Positions 8,762-16,513 of a stretch of DNA of 64,000 nucleotides are shown in pieces; positions within the stretch are counted from its first letter, which is position 1; every line of letters begins with the position of its first letter. A program made the position numbers and the translations under genes. The notes below the pieces were generated by a model. It was not told the origin of the DNA and made no database searches. It saw only the letters and a program-made list of their open reading frames with translations. Source of the DNA: Plantactinospora soyae (GTDB lineage: Bacteria > Actinomycetota > Actinomycetes > Mycobacteriales > Micromonosporaceae); contig NZ_JADBEB010000001.1 in assembly GCF_014874095.1 (NCBI RefSeq), forward strand, positions 6,696,001-6,760,000. Reading direction: 5' to 3'.

Positions 8762-9787
8762 GTGGACATCGGCGTCGTCTTCCAGTGCGACCCGCCGGCC
8801 AGCGAGGTGGTGGAGCTGGCCCGGCGGGCCGAGGCGGCCGGGTTCAGTCACGTGTGGACGTTCGACTCGCACCTGCTGTGGCAGGAGCCGTTCGTGATCT
8901 ACTCCCAGATCCTGGCCCGGACCGAGCGGGTGATCGTGGGGCCGATGGTGACCAATCCGGGTACCCGGGACTGGACCGTCACCGCCTCCCTCTTCGCCAC
9001 CCTCAACGAGATGTACGGCAACCGGACGGTCTGCGGGATCGGCCGGGGCGACTCGGCGCTGCGTACCCTGGGCCACCCGCCGACGACCATCGCCGAACTC
9101 CGGGACTGCGTCACGGTGATCCGGGAACTGGCGCACGGCCGGACCGCCGACTACCGGGGGCGCCCGGTGAGCTTCCCGTGGGTCTCCGGCGGCGCGCTGG
9201 AGGTGTGGATCGCCGCGTACGGCCCGCGGGCGCTGGCCCTGGCTGGTGAGCTGGGGGACGGCTACATCCTGCAACTCGCCGACCCGGACATCGCGGCCTG
9301 GATGATCGCGGCGGTACGCGACGCGGCGGAACGGGCCGGCCGGGACCCGGCGGCGATCCGGTTCTGCGTCGCCGCCCCGGCGTACGTCGGCGACGACCTG
9401 GCGCACCAGCGCGACCAGTGCCGGTGGTTCGGCGGCATGGTGGGCAACCACGTCGCCGACATCGTCGCCCGGTACGGCACCGGTACGGGTGCCGCCGCCG
9501 TGCCGAAGGCGCTCACCGAGTACATCGCCGGCCGCCGGGGGTACGACTACGCCGAGCACGGCCGGGCCGGCAACCGGCACACCGACTTCGTGCCGGACGG
9601 GATCGTCGACCGGTTCTGCCTGCTCGGTCCGGTCTCCGCACACCTGGACAGGCTCGCCGCGCTGCGGGAACTCGGCGTCGACCAGTTCGCCCTCTATCTC
9701 CAGCACGACGACAAGGAGCACACGTTGGCCGCGTACGGCGAGTCGGTCATTCCGGCGCTGGGCGGGTCGGTACCGGCCGGTTCCTGA
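8762..9787 (+). CDS. LLM-class flavin/F420-dependent oxidoreductase linked to pyrimidine catabolism
   Basis: This 341-residue protein has the luciferase-like (LLM) TIM-barrel sequence: ARRAEAAGFSHVWTFDSHLL at the N-terminus, GPMVTNPGTRDWTVTASLFA, and GIGRGDSALRTLGHPP. It resembles the TIGR03842/CPS_4043-type F420-dependent oxidoreductases that recur next to dihydropyrimidinase genes. Its reaction is not established. Because no dihydropyrimidine dehydrogenase is present here, it may act on the pyrimidine ring or a downstream intermediate. GTG at 8762 starts six bases after the mmsA stop, so translation is probably coupled. Confidence 0.85.
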   Translation: MDIGVVFQCDPPASEVVELARRAEAAGFSHVWTFDSHLLWQEPFVIYSQILARTERVIVGPMVTNPGTRDWTVTASLFATLNEMYGNRTVCGIGRGDSALRTLGHPPTTIAELRDCVTVIRELAHGRTADYRGRPVSFPWVSGGALEVWIAAYGPRALALAGELGDGYILQLADPDIAAWMIAAVRDAAERAGRDPAAIRFCVAAPAYVGDDLAHQRDQCRWFGGMVGNHVADIVARYGTGTGAAAVPKALTEYIAGRRGYDYAEHGRAGNRHTDFVPDGIVDRFCLLGPVSAHLDRLAALRELGVDQFALYLQHDDKEHTLAAYGESVIPALGGSVPAGS

Positions 9788-9826
9788 ACGACCACGTCCG
9801 TACCGGGCCGGAGGGTTGTGGGATAA

Positions 9827-9852
9827 CCTATAAAACAGGTAGGTTTTATGGG
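9827..9852 (+). promoter_or_regulatory. 10-bp-arm palindrome upstream of cysteine dioxygenase
   Basis: CCTATAAAAC (9827-9836) and GTTTTATGGG (9843-9852) pair over ten positions, one a G-T wobble, around the spacer AGGTAG. The site is AT-rich in a very GC-rich region and ends 43 bases before the dioxygenase start. It is probably an operator for a sulfur- or cysteine-responsive regulator; none is encoded beside it except the winged-helix proteins downstream. Confidence 0.6.
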
Positions 9853-9895
9853 CTACTCTTCTCGGTAGTCGAACGCCTGCCACGAGGACCCACAA

Positions 9896-10357
9896 ATGAT
9901 CTCCATTTCTTCGGACCCGCTGACCATCGCTCGCCGGTACGCCACAGAGGCGGCCGGCCCGACGGGCTGGCCCGTCCCGCTCCAGTTCGATCCGGCGGAG
10001 CGCTGGTACCACCGGCTCGCCGCCGCCACCGACCACGAGGTCTGGCTGCTGACCTGGCTGCCCGGTCAGCACACGGACCTGCACGACCACGGCGGATCGG
10101 CGGGAGCGTTCCTGGTCGCCGCCGGGACGCTGACCGAGGAGACGGTGGTCGGTGCTGGACTGCGCCCGCGCGCACTCGCCACGGGCGCCGGTCGCCGCTT
10201 CGGCGCCCGGCACGTGCACCGGGTGAGCAACCGGGGTGACCGGCCCGCCGTGAGCGTGCACGTCTACCGCCCCGCGCTGCGCAGCATGACCCGCTATCAC
10301 CTCGACGGCGGGCGGCTGCGGGTCGCCGAGGTGGCCGAGGCGGGAGTCGCCTGGTGA
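9896..10357 (+). CDS. Cysteine dioxygenase family protein
   Basis: This small cupin enzyme (153 residues) oxidises cysteine to cysteine sulfinate using ferrous iron, or acts on a related thiol. The iron-binding motif is HTDLHDHGGSAGAFLV, with H63 and H65 as ligands, and a third His lies in ARHVHRVSN. The length suits bacterial cysteine dioxygenases, which are shorter than animal ones. The ATG at 9896 follows CGAGGA. The palindrome at 9827-9852 lies upstream. A rhodanese gene follows after about 55 bases, a pairing that points to cysteine sulfur handling. Confidence 0.88.
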   Translation: MISISSDPLTIARRYATEAAGPTGWPVPLQFDPAERWYHRLAAATDHEVWLLTWLPGQHTDLHDHGGSAGAFLVAAGTLTEETVVGAGLRPRALATGAGRRFGARHVHRVSNRGDRPAVSVHVYRPALRSMTRYHLDGGRLRVAEVAEAGVAW

Positions 10358-10412
10358 GCGGAACCACCGCGCGGTGCGGGACCGAGGCCCGATACGACGG
10401 AAGGACAGTACG

Positions 10413-10916
10413 GTGAACCTGACCAACCTCCGAGAGCCACTCGGCGAGTGTGCGGGAGCGCAGGCCCCGGTGGGTTCGAGGAGCATAGACGAGATCCTCG
10501 GCGCCGCCCGGGTGCGGCTGCGTCGCCTGGAGCCGGAGGCGGCGCACCTCGCCGCCCGTGCCGGCGCGGTGCTGGTGGACATCCGTCCGGCCGCCCAACG
10601 GGCCGCCACCGGATCCGTCCCCGGCGCGCTGGTCATCGAACGGAACGTCCTGGAGTGGCGACTCGACCCGCGCAGCGCCGCCCGGCTGCCCGTCGCCGAC
10701 CGGTACGACCTGCCCGTCATCGTCCTCTGCCAGGAGGGCTACACCTCGTCGCTGGCCGCCGCCGCGTTGCAGGACCTCGGTCTGCGGCTGGCCACCGACG
10801 TCATCGGCGGGTTCGTCGCCTGGCGAGGGCTCGGACTGCCGGCCTTCGGGCCGACGGACGTCTACGCCCAACCCACCCCCGCGCCGCTGGAAACCGTCCG
10901 GCGGGCGTTCACCTGA
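10413..10916 (+). CDS. Rhodanese-like sulfurtransferase
   Basis: This 167-residue protein contains one rhodanese domain. It has VLVDIRPAAQRAATGSVPGA (the first CH2 region) and the active-site loop VLCQEGYTSS, with the catalytic Cys at its start. The loop size is that of a sulfur-transferring rhodanese, not a Cdc25-type phosphatase. The GTG at 10413 was preferred because GGAAGG lies about 8 bases before it; an in-frame start at 10374 is weaker. It follows cysteine dioxygenase in the same direction and probably shares its transcript, handling sulfane sulfur from cysteine. Confidence 0.88.
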   Translation: MNLTNLREPLGECAGAQAPVGSRSIDEILGAARVRLRRLEPEAAHLAARAGAVLVDIRPAAQRAATGSVPGALVIERNVLEWRLDPRSAARLPVADRYDLPVIVLCQEGYTSSLAAAALQDLGLRLATDVIGGFVAWRGLGLPAFGPTDVYAQPTPAPLETVRRAFT

Positions 10917-10968
10917 CCCGCGCGCCACCGCGTGCGGGGACCGGACCGCGTCCCACGAAGGAGCTCCC

Positions 10969-11673
10969 ATGTCCGTCGTCGCCATCCACCCCCGCACGCA
11001 CCCGCCGGCCGCGCCGCCCCGGGCCGGATCGCCCCGGCGGCGGCCCCCGTCCGCCGGGGACGTGCCGGTCCTGCGGGTCACCGTCGACGTACCACTGGTC
11101 GGCGAGCGGCTCACCCCGGAACTCTCGCTGCTCCTCGATCTGGTCCGGGACCTGGTCGACCGGGGCGCGGGCGTCGCGGCGGTGACCGGAGTGACCGGGT
11201 CGACCCGGGCGGCGGCGGTCGGCGCCGAGCCGGCCCCGGCCGGGCCGGTCGGGGAGGTCGACCCGGCCGGCGCCCCCGGCGACGCGTCGGGCCCCGCGGG
11301 TACGGGCGACGCGCCGGCCCTGCGGGTGCTGACCGGGCCCCGGGTCGTGCTCCGGGGCGGAACCCCCGTTCCGTTCACCCGCCTCGAGTTCGACCTGCTG
11401 GTGTTCCTGGCCCGACATCCCCGCCGGGTGTTCACCCGGTTGCAGTTGCTCAGCAACGTCTGGGGCTACGAGCACGCCGTGGCCCGCACCGTCGACGTGC
11501 ACGTACGTCGGCTGCGGGCCAAGGCGGGCGACGCGACCCCGCTGGTGACCACGGTGCACGGGGTGGGTTACCGGCTCGCCGACGATGCCCGGGTCCGGAT
11601 CGACGACGGCGACGACGGCGACACCGGTGATGGCGTCGGCGACGGCTGGGGCCCCGGCGTCTCGTTGCTGTGA
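10969..11673 (+). CDS. Orphan OmpR/PhoB-type winged-helix protein (paralogue 1)
   Basis: This 234-residue protein ends with a winged-helix DNA-binding domain of the OmpR/PhoB response-regulator type: PFTRLEFDLLVFLARHPRRV, FTRLQLLSNVWGYE, ARTVDVHVRRLRAKAG and TVHGVGYRLAD. The N-terminal half has no receiver domain. Instead there is a short conserved segment (LRVTVDVPLVGERLTPELSLLLDLVRDLVDRG) shared with the paralogue at 12.8 kb, then a variable Ala/Gly/Pro-rich linker. It must sense its signal without a classic phosphorylated Asp. GAAGGAG precedes the ATG. It follows the rhodanese gene by about 50 bases and may regulate this sulfur locus. Confidence 0.8.
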   Translation: MSVVAIHPRTHPPAAPPRAGSPRRRPPSAGDVPVLRVTVDVPLVGERLTPELSLLLDLVRDLVDRGAGVAAVTGVTGSTRAAAVGAEPAPAGPVGEVDPAGAPGDASGPAGTGDAPALRVLTGPRVVLRGGTPVPFTRLEFDLLVFLARHPRRVFTRLQLLSNVWGYEHAVARTVDVHVRRLRAKAGDATPLVTTVHGVGYRLADDARVRIDDGDDGDTGDGVGDGWGPGVSLL

Positions 11674-11694
11674 GCGGTGCCGGTACCCGGGCTC

Positions 11695-12618
11695 TCAGTT
11701 CAACAGTGCGGCGACCACCGTGAGCGAGACCGCGGCGGCGATGGTGGAGAGCACCACGGCGTCCCGGGCCAGCGACTGCGCCCGCTCGTAGTGCGTGGCG
11801 TAGACGAAGACGTTCTGCGCGGTCGGCAGCGCCGAGGTGACGACGGCGGCCAGCAGTGCCGGCCCGGCCAGGCCGAGGGCGTACCGCGCGATCAGGTACG
11901 CCAGGACGGGCTGCACCAGTATCTTGAGCACGACCGCGACGACGCGCTGCCCGGCGTCGGGACCGGCCGCCAGTGGCCGGCTGCCGGGTAGCGACATGCC
12001 CAGGGCGAGCAGGGCCAACGGAACGGCCGCCGATCCGACGAGTTCGAACGGCCGCAGTACCTCGATGGGCGGATGCCAGCCGGAGACCGAGATCAGCAGT
12101 CCGCCCGCGCAACCCAGCATGATCGGGTTCCGGGCCGGCAGCAGCGCCAGTCGACGTACCGAGGGGCGGCGGCCGGCGGCGCTGGAGTCGAGCACGGCCA
12201 GTGCGACGGGCGAGGCCACCAGCACCTGGAAGATGAGTACGGGAGCGACGAACGAGACGTCACCCAGCACGTACGCGGCGACGGGCAGGCCGAGGTTGGC
12301 CGCGTTGACGTACGACGCGCAGAGGGCGCCGACGGTGGCCTCCCCGGTCCGGCGGTGCCAGACGTACCGGGCGAGCAGCAGGTAGCCCGCCGCCACGATC
12401 AGCGTACTCAGCACGAAGGCGGCCAGGGCCGGGCTGAACAGATCGGCCACTGTGGACCGGGCCAACGTGCTGAGCAGCAGTGCCGGTGCGGCGATCAGGA
12501 AGACGAGCCGGGCGATCACCGCCGTACCGTGCGGACCGAGCAGGCCGTACCGGCCGACGAGATAGCCGACGAGGGTGACCGACCAGATCACGCCGAACCC
12601 CGTCAACACTCCCCGCAT
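11695..12618 (-). CDS. AEC (auxin efflux carrier) family transporter
   Basis: A 307-residue integral membrane protein with about ten predicted helices and no signal peptide. The family pattern is two inverted halves, the first with LVFLIAAPALLLSTLA and SYVNAANLGLPVAAYVLGD (the broken-helix Asn-Pro-type site), the second with LLALGMSL and SALPTAQNVFVYATHY. Family members export or import organic acids; the substrate is not known here. Start: ATG at 12618 has AGGATGG upstream; ATG 12627 is the alternative, and a longer frame up to 12804 adds non-membrane sequence and is unlikely. It lies between two winged-helix paralogues, transcribed against both. Confidence 0.85.
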   Translation of the reverse strand: MRGVLTGFGVIWSVTLVGYLVGRYGLLGPHGTAVIARLVFLIAAPALLLSTLARSTVADLFSPALAAFVLSTLIVAAGYLLLARYVWHRRTGEATVGALCASYVNAANLGLPVAAYVLGDVSFVAPVLIFQVLVASPVALAVLDSSAAGRRPSVRRLALLPARNPIMLGCAGGLLISVSGWHPPIEVLRPFELVGSAAVPLALLALGMSLPGSRPLAAGPDAGQRVVAVVLKILVQPVLAYLIARYALGLAGPALLAAVVTSALPTAQNVFVYATHYERAQSLARDAVVLSTIAAAVSLTVVAALLN

Positions 12619-12812
12619 CTTGACCATCCTGCCGGGTGCACGGCGGAAGCCAAGATCTGGTACTAAGAGCAAGCAAGTGATTCCGTTGAGTTTGTCGATT
12701 GTCACATTCATGCATCGCCGTGTCCCCTTGACCCTCGCCCCGGTGGCCGGAAGCATCGAGTCAGCGGCGGTTCGGGCCGTGCGGGGAACACCCGGAGTAG
12801 CCAAGGAGGACC

Positions 12813-13427
12813 ATGTCGGTCAGCCCCGCCTCGCCGCGTGCCGGATGGCACACCGCTCAGCCTGCTGGACCAGGCCGACCTCCGGGCGCGTCGCGCCGGC
12901 CCGCCGGTTCGGCCTCGCCCACGCTGACGGTGACGCTCTCCATCCCGCTCGTCGGCTGCGAGGAGACCCTCACCCCACCGGCCCGCCGGCTGCTCGAAGC
13001 CGCTCGCGAACTGGTGGAACGGGGCGAGGCCACGATCAGCGGCGGGACCGTCGGCACGGCCGAACGCCGGGCCGAGAATTCGCCGGTCCGACAGTCCACC
13101 CGCTCCTCGACCGGCACCGGTCATCCCGGGCTGCACATCCTCGCGGCGTCCCGGTCGGTGCTGCTCGGCGGGGACCTGCTGCCGCTCACCCGCCTCGAGT
13201 TCGACCTGCTGATGCATCTGGTCGCCCATCCGCGCCGGGTCTTCACCCGACTCCAGTTGCTGGCGGCCGTCTGGGGTTACGAGCACACCGGCGTACGGAC
13301 CGTGGACGTGCACATCCGGCGGCTGCGCGGCAAGGTGGGCGCCGACGTACCACTGGTCACGACGGTGTACGGGGTGGGCTACCGGCTCTCCGACGAGGCG
13401 GTGGTGACGATCGACCGCAACAGCTGA
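12813..13427 (+). CDS. Orphan OmpR/PhoB-type winged-helix protein (paralogue 2)
   Basis: This 204-residue protein is the paralogue of the one at 10969. The C-terminal winged-helix domain reads LTRLEFDLLMHLVAHPRRV, FTRLQLLAAVWGYE, VRTVDVHIRRLRGKVG and TVYGVGYRLSD. The N-terminus has the shared LTVTLSIPLVGCEETLTPPA segment and no receiver domain. AAGGAGG sits 5 bases before the ATG at 12813. It is divergent from the AEC transporter, with about 190 bases between starts, so it is a likely regulator of that gene. Confidence 0.82.
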   Translation: MSVSPASPRAGWHTAQPAGPGRPPGASRRPAGSASPTLTVTLSIPLVGCEETLTPPARRLLEAARELVERGEATISGGTVGTAERRAENSPVRQSTRSSTGTGHPGLHILAASRSVLLGGDLLPLTRLEFDLLMHLVAHPRRVFTRLQLLAAVWGYEHTGVRTVDVHIRRLRGKVGADVPLVTTVYGVGYRLSDEAVVTIDRNS

Positions 13428-13495
13428 AGTACTGGCCCCGGTCGGAAGAGGCGCCGGAGGATTCGCCCCCGGTGGCGAGGATCGCCGGTCCGGGA

Positions 13496-14173
13496 TCAGG
13501 TGCCGGTCCGGGTGGCGGGTCCGGGAGCCGGCACCTCGGCGTCCCGGACCAGCAGGGCCGCCTGGACCCGGTTCGTGCAGTCGAGTTTGGTCAGGATCCG
13601 GCTCACGTAGGTCTTGATACTCGCCTCGCTCATCCTCAACCGCCGACCGATCTCGGCGTTGGACAGACCCTCGGCGACCAGGCCCAGGACGTCCGACTCC
13701 CGTGGGCTGAGCGCCGTCAGCCGGTTGGTGGCCTCGCGTCGGCGTTCGACCGCCACCGGAGTGAGCATGCCCAGCAGCAGCCGGGTCACCGCAGGGGACA
13801 GGTAGGCGTCACCCTCGTGCGCGGCCCGGACCGCGCGGATCAGTTCGTCGGGCGTGCAGTTCTTCAGGACGAAGCCCGCCACCCGGTGCTGGACCGCCCG
13901 GAGCACGTTGGGCTCGGCGCCGAAGGAGGTCAGCAGGACGACCCGGAGTCCGGGTAGCAGCCGGTGCAGCTCCTCGACCGCGCCCAGCCCGTCGAGGACC
14001 GGCATCTTGATGTCGAGCAACGCCACGTCCGGCCGGCGCCGAACCGCCTCGTCCACCGCAGCCCGGCCGTCCGCCGCCTCGGCGACGACCGTCATGTCGC
14101 CGGCCGATTCGAGCACGGTGCGGATGCCGGCCCGGATCAGCGGCTCGTCGTCGGCGAGCAGGACCCGGACCAT
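13496..14173 (-). CDS. NarL/LuxR-family response regulator
   Basis: This 225-residue regulator has a receiver domain (VLLADDEPLIRAGIR; phosphoacceptor D54 in LLDIKMP; the conserved Lys in GFVLKN) and a C-terminal LuxR-type helix-turn-helix (LSPRESDVLGLVAEGLSNAE, IGRRLRMSEASIKTYVSRIL). It is phosphorylated by the kinase encoded just upstream, whose stop lies one base before this ATG, so the two are translationally coupled. The nearest divergent target is the ABC exporter at 15.6 kb. Confidence 0.93.
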   Translation of the reverse strand: MVRVLLADDEPLIRAGIRTVLESAGDMTVVAEAADGRAAVDEAVRRRPDVALLDIKMPVLDGLGAVEELHRLLPGLRVVLLTSFGAEPNVLRAVQHRVAGFVLKNCTPDELIRAVRAAHEGDAYLSPAVTRLLLGMLTPVAVERRREATNRLTALSPRESDVLGLVAEGLSNAEIGRRLRMSEASIKTYVSRILTKLDCTNRVQAALLVRDAEVPAPGPATRTGT

Positions 14174-14174
14174 C

Positions 14175-15425
14175 TCAGCGGGCTCCGAGGAGCATGCTGC
14201 CGGGTAGCAGCAGGAACATCACGACCGCGGTGGCGAGCCCGAGTCCGAGGGTACGGATCCGGCCGGCCGGGACCGGCTCCGGTTCGGGCTCCGGCCGGGT
14301 GGTCAGCCCTGCCGGTTCGGGCTCGGCAAGGTCGCCGGGGTCGGCCGCGACGGGCAGCATCGCGACAAGGCGCCAACCGTCCCCGGTCGGCCCGTGTTCG
14401 ACGAACCCGCCGACCGGAACCATCCGTTCGCGCAGTCCCGCCAGGCCGTGCCCGGCGTCGTCGGCGCCCGGGGCGACGTCCGGCAGCGGGTTGACCAGCG
14501 TGATCAGCAGAGCGTCCGGCTCCCACGTCACCCGTACCGACACGGGCCGGCCCGGAGCGTGCTTGGCGGCGTTGGTCAGCCCCTCCTGCACCACCCGGTA
14601 CGCCGCCTGCGAGGCCGCCGACCCCAGCGGGCGTGCCGGTCCGGACCGGCGCAGTGTCACCGGTACCCCGGCCGTCCGGAACTGCGTCACCAGGGTGCCG
14701 ACGGACTCCACCCCCGGCGACCGCCGATCGGCCCCCCGCTCGCTGCGCAGCGCCCCGACCAGTCCGTACAGCTCGTCCATCGCGTCCCGGGTGGCGCGGG
14801 CCAGGTGCCCGACGGCCTCGCGTTGCGGTGCCGGCAGCGCCGACACCTCCAACGCCGCCGCCTGGACCGAGACCAGACTGAGCCGGTGGCCGAGCGAGTC
14901 GTGCATGTCCCGGGCGATCCGTAGCCGCTCCCGCAGCTGCTCCTGCTCGGCGACGAGTTCCCGCTCCCGGCGGAGTTGCCGGTTGTGCCGGTCGAGCGTC
15001 GACACCAGCCGTTCCTGCTGGGCCAGGTACCGGCCGACCAGCACCGGCAGCGCCACGAAGACGAGGTACGTCCCGAGCAGGCTGGAGACCGCCCCCGGCC
15101 ACGCGGGCAACCCGACGAGCTGGACGGCCAGCGCCCCGAGCGCCGTACCGACCAGCATCGCCGTACCGGACCGGGACACGGCCGCCCGACCGGCGTGGTA
15201 GGCGGCCCAGAGCAGCAGCACGTACGCCGTACCGGTCAGCGGGGTGAGGACGAGCGCGACCGCGAACGCCGCCAGCGGAACCCGCCGGGACAGCGCGATC
15301 ACCAGCGCCACGACGAGGGCGTACGCCGGAACCGCCGCCAGCGGCAGGTCGGCGCCGTGCCGGGCCGCCAGCAGCGCGGTGTCCGCCGTGAGCACGGCGG
15401 CGGCGAGAAGATGTCGGCGCATCAT
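14175..15425 (-). CDS. Sensor histidine kinase (HisKA_3 type)
   Basis: This membrane kinase (416 residues) partners the response regulator downstream. About five helices span residues 8-132, followed by a coiled coil and the phosphoacceptor H175 in IARDMHDSLGHRLSL. The HATPase domain has EGLTNAAKHAPGR (N box) and DAGHGLAGLRERM (G box). After an acidic Pro/Glu-rich linker there is a further hydrophobic helix at the very C-terminus (TLGLGLATAVVMFLLLPGSM), which is unusual for this family. The start is one of two adjacent ATGs (15425 or 15422). It is divergent from the ABC transporter genes. Confidence 0.92.
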   Translation of the reverse strand: MMRRHLLAAAVLTADTALLAARHGADLPLAAVPAYALVVALVIALSRRVPLAAFAVALVLTPLTGTAYVLLLWAAYHAGRAAVSRSGTAMLVGTALGALAVQLVGLPAWPGAVSSLLGTYLVFVALPVLVGRYLAQQERLVSTLDRHNRQLRRERELVAEQEQLRERLRIARDMHDSLGHRLSLVSVQAAALEVSALPAPQREAVGHLARATRDAMDELYGLVGALRSERGADRRSPGVESVGTLVTQFRTAGVPVTLRRSGPARPLGSAASQAAYRVVQEGLTNAAKHAPGRPVSVRVTWEPDALLITLVNPLPDVAPGADDAGHGLAGLRERMVPVGGFVEHGPTGDGWRLVAMLPVAADPGDLAEPEPAGLTTRPEPEPEPVPAGRIRTLGLGLATAVVMFLLLPGSMLLGAR

Positions 15426-15601
15426 GTGGTGCAGGCTACGTCCTGGTTCCCATCCGTCGCGTCCACCGCAGCGCGGAGCCGGTCGGCGTCGGGTCGACGT
15501 CCTCGCCCGGTCGGGGTCGAACCGGCCCGTTGACATTCGTCGCCGGGTTCGGCGACTTTCGAGGACTGTTCCGTCCGCCGTCGGTGCCTAGCGTGACGGG
15601 C

Positions 15602-16513
15602 GTGATCGACGTAAGAAATCTCAGCAAGCGGTACGGGGGCACGTTGGCGGTCGACGGGCTCTCGTTCACGGTGCACCCCGGGCAGGTGACCGGCTTTCTC
15701 GGCCCGAACGGCGCCGGCAAGTCCACCACCATCCGGATGATGCTCGGCCTCGACCGGCCCAGCGCCGGAGAGGTCCTGATCGACGGCCGGCCCTACCGTG
15801 AGCAGGCCTCGCCCCTGCGCCGGGTGGGCGCCCTGCTGGAGGCCAGATCCGTGCACGGCGGCCGGAGCGCGTACCACCACCTGCTGTGGCTGGCGCAGAG
15901 CAACCGGATACCCCGGGCCCGGGTCCGGGAGGTGCTGACAATGGTCGGCCTGGAGGGCGTGTCGAAGCGGCGGGTGGGTGGTTTCTCCCTCGGGATGGTC
16001 CAGCGGCTCGGTGTCGCCGCGGCGCTGCTCGGGGACCCGCCGGTGCTGCTCTTCGACGAGCCGGTGAACGGGCTGGACCCGGAGGGCATCCGGTGGATCC
16101 GTGACCTGATGCGAGGTCTCGCCGCACAGGGCCGGACAGTCTTCGTCTCCAGCCACCTGATGAGCGAGATGGCGCTCACCGCCGACCATCTCGTGGTGAT
16201 CGGCCGGGGCCGGCTGCTCGCCGACACCGGCGTACGGGACTTCGTCGAGGCGCACTCCGGCTCCCACGTACGGATCCGTACCCCGGAGCCGGAGCGGATG
16301 CGGGACGTCCTGACCGCCGCCGGGCTCCGGGTCAGCACGGCCGGGGACGGCGCTCTGGAGGCGTACGGGGTGGAGGCCGCCCGGATCGGCGAGCTGGCCT
16401 CGGCCCATCGGCTGACGGTGCACGAGGTCAGCGCGCAGGGCGCCTCACTGGAGGAGGCGTTCATGCGGCTCACCGGGGACGCCGTGCAGTACCGGGCGGA
16501 GGGTGGGCGTTGA
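15602..16513 (+). CDS. ABC exporter ATP-binding protein
   Basis: This ATPase of 303 residues is of the drug/antibiotic-exporter type (CcmA/DrrA-like). It has Walker A GPNGAGKST at residues 34-42, the signature region GFSLGMVQRL (a variant of LSGGM), Walker B VLLFDEPVNGLDPEG and the H-loop SSHLMSEM. A C-terminal extension of about 90 residues follows. The GTG at 15602 was selected because family members start at this point; the ribosome site is weak. The permease start overlaps its stop. Divergent placement beside a two-component system suggests regulation by it, as with self-resistance or cell-envelope stress exporters. Confidence 0.9.
   Translation: MIDVRNLSKRYGGTLAVDGLSFTVHPGQVTGFLGPNGAGKSTTIRMMLGLDRPSAGEVLIDGRPYREQASPLRRVGALLEARSVHGGRSAYHHLLWLAQSNRIPRARVREVLTMVGLEGVSKRRVGGFSLGMVQRLGVAAALLGDPPVLLFDEPVNGLDPEGIRWIRDLMRGLAAQGRTVFVSSHLMSEMALTADHLVVIGRGRLLADTGVRDFVEAHSGSHVRIRTPEPERMRDVLTAAGLRVSTAGDGALEAYGVEAARIGELASAHRLTVHEVSAQGASLEEAFMRLTGDAVQYRAEGGR

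Noticed and set aside
7124-10720. A very long open frame (1198 codons) on the minus strand
   Set aside because: It lies antisense to mmsA, the LLM enzyme, cysteine dioxygenase and rhodanese genes, which are all well supported; its product is Arg/Gly/Asp/His-rich, as expected from a GC-rich shadow frame.
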